Below are positions 38,554 to 41,500 of a stretch of 41,500 bases of DNA, piece by piece. Made by a program: the position numbers and the translations under genes. Origin of the DNA: Pseudomonadota bacterium (GTDB lineage Bacteria > Pseudomonadota > Gammaproteobacteria > Burkholderiales > Casimicrobiaceae); NCBI GenBank assembly GCA_018241785.1, contig JAFEDF010000253.1, forward strand, positions 1 to 41,500, written 5' to 3'. The notes under the pieces were generated by a model. That model was not told the origin of the DNA and searched no databases. It worked only from the letters and a program-made list of their open reading frames with translations. The first letter of the stretch is position 1, and each line of letters begins with the position of its first letter.

Positions 38554-38566
38554 TGGAGAAGGTCCC

Positions 38567-39754
38567 ATGCTGAGCTTCGACGACGATCTCACCACCGCTC
38601 CGGTATCGATGCGCCTGCGCGGGGAAACTCCAGAGACGATCCACGCCCCGGTTCCCGGCGGGATCGTGTCGCCGCCGTTGTCGAGCGAGCCTGTACACGA
38701 CCTCGATACCGAGCAGCATGCGCTCGGCAATCCTCTCGGACGGGTGCGCGTCGAGGACAAGCGCGTCATCAACGGCCAGGCCGACGTCAACCAGCTCGTG
38801 CCGTTCAAGTACAGGTGGGCGTGGGACAAGTACCTCGCGGGTTGCGCGAATCACTGGATGCCGCAGGAAATCAACATGCAGCGCGACATCGAGCTGTGGA
38901 AAAATCCGCGCGGCCTCACCGACGACGAACGCCTCATCGTCAAGCGCAATCTCGGCTTCTTCGTCACCGCCGACAGCCTCGCCGCGAACAACATCGTGCT
39001 CGGCACCTACCGCCACATCACCGCGCCCGAGTGCCGCCAGTACCTGCTGCGGCAGGCGTTCGAAGAGGCGATCCACACGCACGCCTACCAGTACATCGTC
39101 GAGAGCCTCGGGCTCGACGAGGCCGAGATCTTCAACGCCTATCACGAAGTGCAGTCGATCCGCGACAAGGACCGCTTCCTGCTGCCGTTCATCGAGACGC
39201 TGACCGATCCGACGTTCAAGACCGGCACGATGGAAGCCGACCAACAGCTCCTGAAGAGCCTGATCGTCTTTTCCTGCATCATGGAAGGGTTGTTCTTCTA
39301 CGTCGGCTTCGTGCAGATCCTCGCCATGGGGCGCCAGAACAAGATGACCGGCGCGTCCGAGCAATACCAGTACATCCTGCGCGACGAGTCGATGCACTGC
39401 AACTTCGGCATCGACCTCGTCAACACAATCAAGATGGAGAATCCGCAGCTCTGGACGCCTCAGTTCCGCGACGACGTGCGAACGCTGATGAAGAAGGGTG
39501 TCGAGCTCGAGTACGCCTACGCCGAGGACACGATGCCACGCGGCGTGCTCGGACTCAACGCGGCGATGTTCAAGGAGTACCTGCGCTTCATCGCCAACCG
39601 CCGCTGCCAGCAGATCGGCGTCGATCCGCTGTTCGACAAGGCCGACAATCCGTTTCCGTGGATGTCCGAGATGATCGATCTCAAGAAGGAGAAGAACTTC
39701 TTCGAGACCCGCGTCACCGAGTACCAGACCGGGGGAGCGCTGGCCTGGGATTGA
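38567..39754 (+). CDS. nrdB: Class Ia ribonucleotide reductase small (radical) subunit
   Basis: The 395-residue protein houses the di-iron centre and radical used by NrdA. By alignment to known R2 proteins the metal ligands are the Asp in [11 protein letters not shown], Glu and His in [13 protein letters not shown], Glu in [10 protein letters not shown], and Glu and His in [10 protein letters not shown]. The tyrosine seven residues after the second-helix glutamate (the Y of IHTHAY) fits the radical tyrosine, so this is a standard tyrosyl-radical type. AGAAGG precedes the ATG. An N-terminal extension of about 60 residues before [16 protein letters not shown] is variable in the family. Its last 41 bases overlap the 3' end of the convergent integron integrase. 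Confidence 0.96.
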   Translation: MLSFDDDLTTAPVSMRLRGETPETIHAPVPGGIVSPPLSSEPVHDLDTEQHALGNPLGRVRVEDKRVINGQADVNQLVPFKYRWAWDKYLAGCANHWMPQEINMQRDIELWKNPRGLTDDERLIVKRNLGFFVTADSLAANNIVLGTYRHITAPECRQYLLRQAFEEAIHTHAYQYIVESLGLDEAEIFNAYHEVQSIRDKDRFLLPFIETLTDPTFKTGTMEADQQLLKSLIVFSCIMEGLFFYVGFVQILAMGRQNKMTGASEQYQYILRDESMHCNFGIDLVNTIKMENPQLWTPQFRDDVRTLMKKGVELEYAYAEDTMPRGVLGLNAAMFKEYLRFIANRRCQQIGVDPLFDKADNPFPWMSEMIDLKKEKNFFETRVTEYQTGGALAWD

Positions 39755-40790
39755 CGGCGATGCCGTCGCCGCTGCCACCGGCGGCGACCGGGACCGAATA
39801 GAGCCGGTCGAGCGGGCTCACGACACCGCGCCCGCCACGGTTCAGCACGTGGGTGTAGATCATCGTCGTCGAGACGTCCGAGTGCCCGAGGAGCTCCTGC
39901 ACGGTGCGGATGTCGCTCCCGGACTCCAAGAGGTGCGTCGCGAACGAGTGACGCAGCGTGTGCGGCGTCGCCGGTTTGTCGATCGCCGCATCGCGCAGCG
40001 CCTGGCGCATCGCGCGCTGCAGCGACTGGTCGCTCACGTGATGGCGCCGCACGATGCCGCTGCGCGGGTCGACCGACGGGCGGTCGGCTGGGAACACGTA
40101 TTGCCACGCCCAGTCGCGCGCCGCGGCCGGATACTTCCGCGCGAGCGCGGCCGGAATCCACACCGTGCCCTCGCCTCGATCGACGTCGGATTCGTGCAGC
40201 CGCCGCACCCGCCGCAGGTGGGCGCGAAGAAGTGGAGCAAGCGCATTCGGAAGCATCGTGACGCGATCCTTCGCGCCTTTGCCGTCGCGGATCATGATCT
40301 CGCGACGTTCGAAGTCGATATCCTTCACCCGCAGGCGCAGCGCCTCCATGATCCGCATCCCGGTGCCATAGAGAAGCGCTGCGAGAAGGCGATGCAACCC
40401 CGCCATGCACCCGACGAGGCGCTCGACTTCACCGGGAGTAAGCACGATCGGCAAATACCTCGATGCTTTCGCACGCTCGATGCCGTCGAGCCACGGAACC
40501 TCTGTGGCGAGGATCTCTCGGTAAAGGAACAGCAGCGCGCTTTGTGCCTGGTTCTGCGTTGACGCGGCCACCCTCCCCTCGACTGCGAGATGAGTGAGAA
40601 ATCGCTCGATCTCGGCGACGCCGAGCACACCGGGATGCCGATTGCCGTGGAAACGGATGTATCGCCGGATCCAGTCGACGTAGGCCTGCTCGGTTCGAAT
40701 GCTGTAGTGCTTGAAGCGGATCCGATCACGGACCTGATCGAGCAGGCGCCGCGGCGGCGCGGGCGTGTCGCCGGAGACCGAATCCGCCAT
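39714..40790 (-). CDS. intI: Integron integrase (tyrosine recombinase)
   Basis: It inserts and excises gene cassettes by recombining attI with attC. The product is 358 residues from the ATG at 40790; an in-frame TTG at 40814 is an alternative. The N-terminal SAM-like domain has [18 protein letters not shown]. Catalytic residues lie in [18 protein letters not shown] (Arg), [14 protein letters not shown] (His, Arg), and [15 protein letters not shown] (His, Tyr). The integron-specific insertion is present ([18 protein letters not shown], then [20 protein letters not shown]), which separates IntI from XerC/D. The C-terminus continues [16 protein letters not shown]. All catalytic residues are intact, so it should be active. 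The tail overlaps nrdB by 41 bases. Confidence 0.95.
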   Translation of the reverse strand: MADSVSGDTPAPPRRLLDQVRDRIRFKHYSIRTEQAYVDWIRRYIRFHGNRHPGVLGVAEIERFLTHLAVEGRVAASTQNQAQSALLFLYREILATEVPWLDGIERAKASRYLPIVLTPGEVERLVGCMAGLHRLLAALLYGTGMRIMEALRLRVKDIDFERREIMIRDGKGAKDRVTMLPNALAPLLRAHLRRVRRLHESDVDRGEGTVWIPAALARKYPAAARDWAWQYVFPADRPSVDPRSGIVRRHHVSDQSLQRAMRQALRDAAIDKPATPHTLRHSFATHLLESGSDIRTVQELLGHSDVSTTMIYTHVLNRGGRGVVSPLDRLYSVPVAAGGSGDGIAVNPRPALPRSGTR

Positions 40791-40823
40791 TGCGCGACGC
40801 CTCGCTTTAGGCAATGCTATTGG

Positions 40824-40951
40824 AAGCTATTAGCTTGATTTTGGGGACCCGATTCGGTCCGCGGTATCGTCCGTTTGGCCGATGGACGGTTCGTATTCGG
40901 TCACTTGGGATGGAAATTGCGTGTGATTAGGATTCCAACATTACGTTAGGC
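40824..40951. other. Presumed attI and intI promoter region
   Basis: The gap between intI and the first cassette should hold attI. The recombination core GTTAGGC (40945-40951) matches GTTRRRY, and no RYYYAAC partner lies upstream, which argues for attI over an attC. Nearby are a 13-base near-palindrome (AAGCTATTAGCTT, 40824-40836) and an inverted repeat GGACC/GGTCC (40845-40849, 40856-40860) that could regulate intI. No LexA-type box is apparent. The boundary on the left is arbitrary. Confidence 0.65.
40905..40933 (+). promoter_or_regulatory. Possible cassette promoter (Pc-like)
   Basis: TTGGGA (40905-40910) and TAGGAT (40928-40933), each 4 of 6 to consensus, are 17 bases apart and point into the cassette array. 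Transcription would begin just before the attI core. It is a weak match. Confidence 0.35.
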
Positions 40952-40971
40952 TGCGTCGAGAAGGAGACGAC

Positions 40972-41304
40972 ATGAACCGCTCAGCTTCAATCGTTATGGT
41001 TGCCGCATTGCTTGTTGCCACCGACAGCCTCGCCGCCGGAACGAGCGGCCCAACCGGCGCAGGCTTCGATTCGTGCAGCGACTTCCTGAGCATCCGCGCA
41101 TCCACTCCCGAACGCGACGTTCACGCACAATGGGCGTCGGGTCTTATCGTCGGACGCCTTAGTGCCTCCCACCACTACGTCCCCGAGGACTTGAGCCTTG
41201 CTGAGGTGGCCGCGCAACTTACTACTCGGTGCACTCAGGATCCCAAGCAGTCGGTGCTTCTGGCTGCACTCGCGATCGCTGCCGACTATCAACACCGGAA
41301 GTAA
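40972..41304 (+). CDS. First cassette protein, exported, unrecognised
   Basis: The 110-residue product has a clear Sec signal peptide (MNRSASIVMVAALLVATDSL, with likely cleavage after LAA near residue 22). The mature part is about 88 residues with two cysteines (DSCSDFL and TRCTQDP) that could form one disulfide. The layout of a short Cys-DFL start, a hydrophobic middle (WASGLIVGRLSA) and a final Ala-rich helix (LLAALAIAADY) faintly recalls Rap1a/Tai-type periplasmic immunity proteins, but I do not claim it. AAGGAG lies at 40961-40966, and the start is 26 bases inside the cassette, normal for cassette genes. Base composition is lower in GC than the neighbours. Confidence 0.82.
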   Translation: MNRSASIVMVAALLVATDSLAAGTSGPTGAGFDSCSDFLSIRASTPERDVHAQWASGLIVGRLSASHHYVPEDLSLAEVAAQLTTRCTQDPKQSVLLAALAIAADYQHRK

Positions 41305-41314
41305 GCCGCCTGCA

Positions 41315-41404
41315 GCCTAACCGGTCGGTCAACCGGACGCGCCGGCACATGGCTTCTCGTATCCGAGCGTTTCGTCGGCGCGCCGGTTATCTCCAACGTT
41401 GGGC
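41315..41404 (+). other. attC recombination site of cassette 1
   Basis: The site runs from R'' GCCTAAC (41315-41321, matching RYYYAAC) to R' GTTGGGC (41398-41404, matching GTTRRRY), 90 bp. The inner arms AACCGGACGCGCCGGC (41331-41346) and GTCGGCGCGCCGGTT (41374-41388) pair almost fully, leaving A41337 unpaired. An extrahelical base of this kind directs strand choice in attC folding. The site begins 11 bases after the cassette gene stop. Confidence 0.88.
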
Positions 41405-41445
41405 GTCATGGGACCCGACGATGCCAATCGGAGTAACATTGCGAT

Positions 41446-41500
41446 ATGCGGGTCACTACAGGCACTGTTGTCGCAGGTAAGGTCGTCTTGGACGACTCTT
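41446..41500 (+). CDS. Start of second cassette gene, antitoxin-like (partial)
   Basis: The frame reads MRVTTGTVVAGKVVLDDS to the window edge. The TGTVVxGKVVL opening is common at the start of small AbrB-like or DUF104-type proteins often annotated as antitoxins. It starts 48 bases into the second cassette. A competing frame from ATG 41408 is also open to the edge, so this call is provisional. Confidence 0.45.
   Translation, partial: MRVTTGTVVAGKVVLDDS

Larger units (their letters stand above)
39714..41500. mobile_element. Chromosomal integron: integrase, attI and start of a cassette array
   Basis: The integron comprises intI on the minus strand, a presumed attI ending in the core GTTAGGC (40945-40951), one complete cassette (40946-41398, 453 bp) ending in an attC, and the start of a second cassette at the right edge. 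The divergent layout of intI and cassettes is the standard integron platform. No transposase, sul1 or qac genes flank it, and its left side is directly nrdB, so it looks like a sedentary chromosomal integron, not a class 1 mobile one. The array probably continues beyond the window. Confidence 0.88.

Noticed and set aside
39714..40790. Calling the recombinase XerC/XerD or a phage integrase
   Set aside because: The integron-specific insertion before the second catalytic half, plus adjacent attI and attC sites, identify IntI.
40791..40945. LexA box controlling intI
   Set aside because: I looked for a CTG-N10-CAG type palindrome and found none in the region.
40945..40951. Reading the GTTAGGC core as the end of an attC, implying an earlier cassette
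   Set aside because: No RYYYAAC partner or folded arms occur between it and intI, so attI is the better reading.

Overview
The window reads as a GC-rich betaproteobacterial chromosome, most like Burkholderiales. The evidence is the gene order GntR-sdhCDAB-sdhE-gltA-sucA-sucB opposite mdh-prpB-prpC-prpD-acnA, the fused indolepyruvate oxidoreductase, and the ATP-cone class I ribonucleotide reductase with separate NrdA and NrdB. I cannot place it to family from sequence alone. No rRNA, tRNA or CRISPR array was seen.

Region 1 (1-9188, minus strand) is a TCA-cycle operon read right to left: a HutC-type GntR regulator, succinate dehydrogenase (sdhC, sdhD, sdhA, sdhB), its flavinylation factor sdhE, citrate synthase gltA, then sucA and the first part of sucB, which runs off the left edge. 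Region 2 (9223-18264, plus strand) starts from a divergent control region and carries mdh, the methylcitrate-cycle genes prpB, prpC and prpD, a DUF3617 protein, aconitase acnA and an EamA transporter. Together the two arms supply most of the TCA cycle plus propionyl-CoA oxidation, whose product pyruvate and intermediate succinate feed back into the same pathway.

Region 3 (18277-29485) is a mix of accessory and housekeeping genes. It holds a lipoprotein made of 11-residue LEA-like repeats, a TIR-TM-Sel1 protein lacking the expected TIR glutamate, a TonB-like protein with an N-terminal winged-helix-like segment, and ttcA. A GST/SDR/MFS operon, msrB, a REPIN-like inverted repeat, an SPFH/DUF1648/ribbon-helix-helix trio, and a nucleotidyltransferase/esterase group follow. 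Region 4 (29486-33461) holds a fused indolepyruvate:ferredoxin oxidoreductase and a DUF442 phosphatase-like protein facing it across a perfect hairpin.

Region 5 (33462-39754) is the aerobic ribonucleotide reductase locus. It has a promoter region with two candidate NrdR boxes 31 bp apart and nrdA interrupted by a 378-residue LAGLIDADG intein. A DUF2442 gene with a TTG start behind a GNRA hairpin and nrdB follow. The intein has normal Cys1, block B and His-Asn ends, but the residue after it is Gly, not Cys, Ser or Thr.

Region 6 (39714-41500) is the start of a chromosomal integron: an integron-type integrase whose 3' end overlaps nrdB by 41 bp, a presumed attI, a first cassette encoding an unrecognised exported protein, a well-formed attC with an extrahelical base, and the start of a second, antitoxin-like cassette gene. 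The array probably continues to the right. The intein and the integron are the two most notable items.
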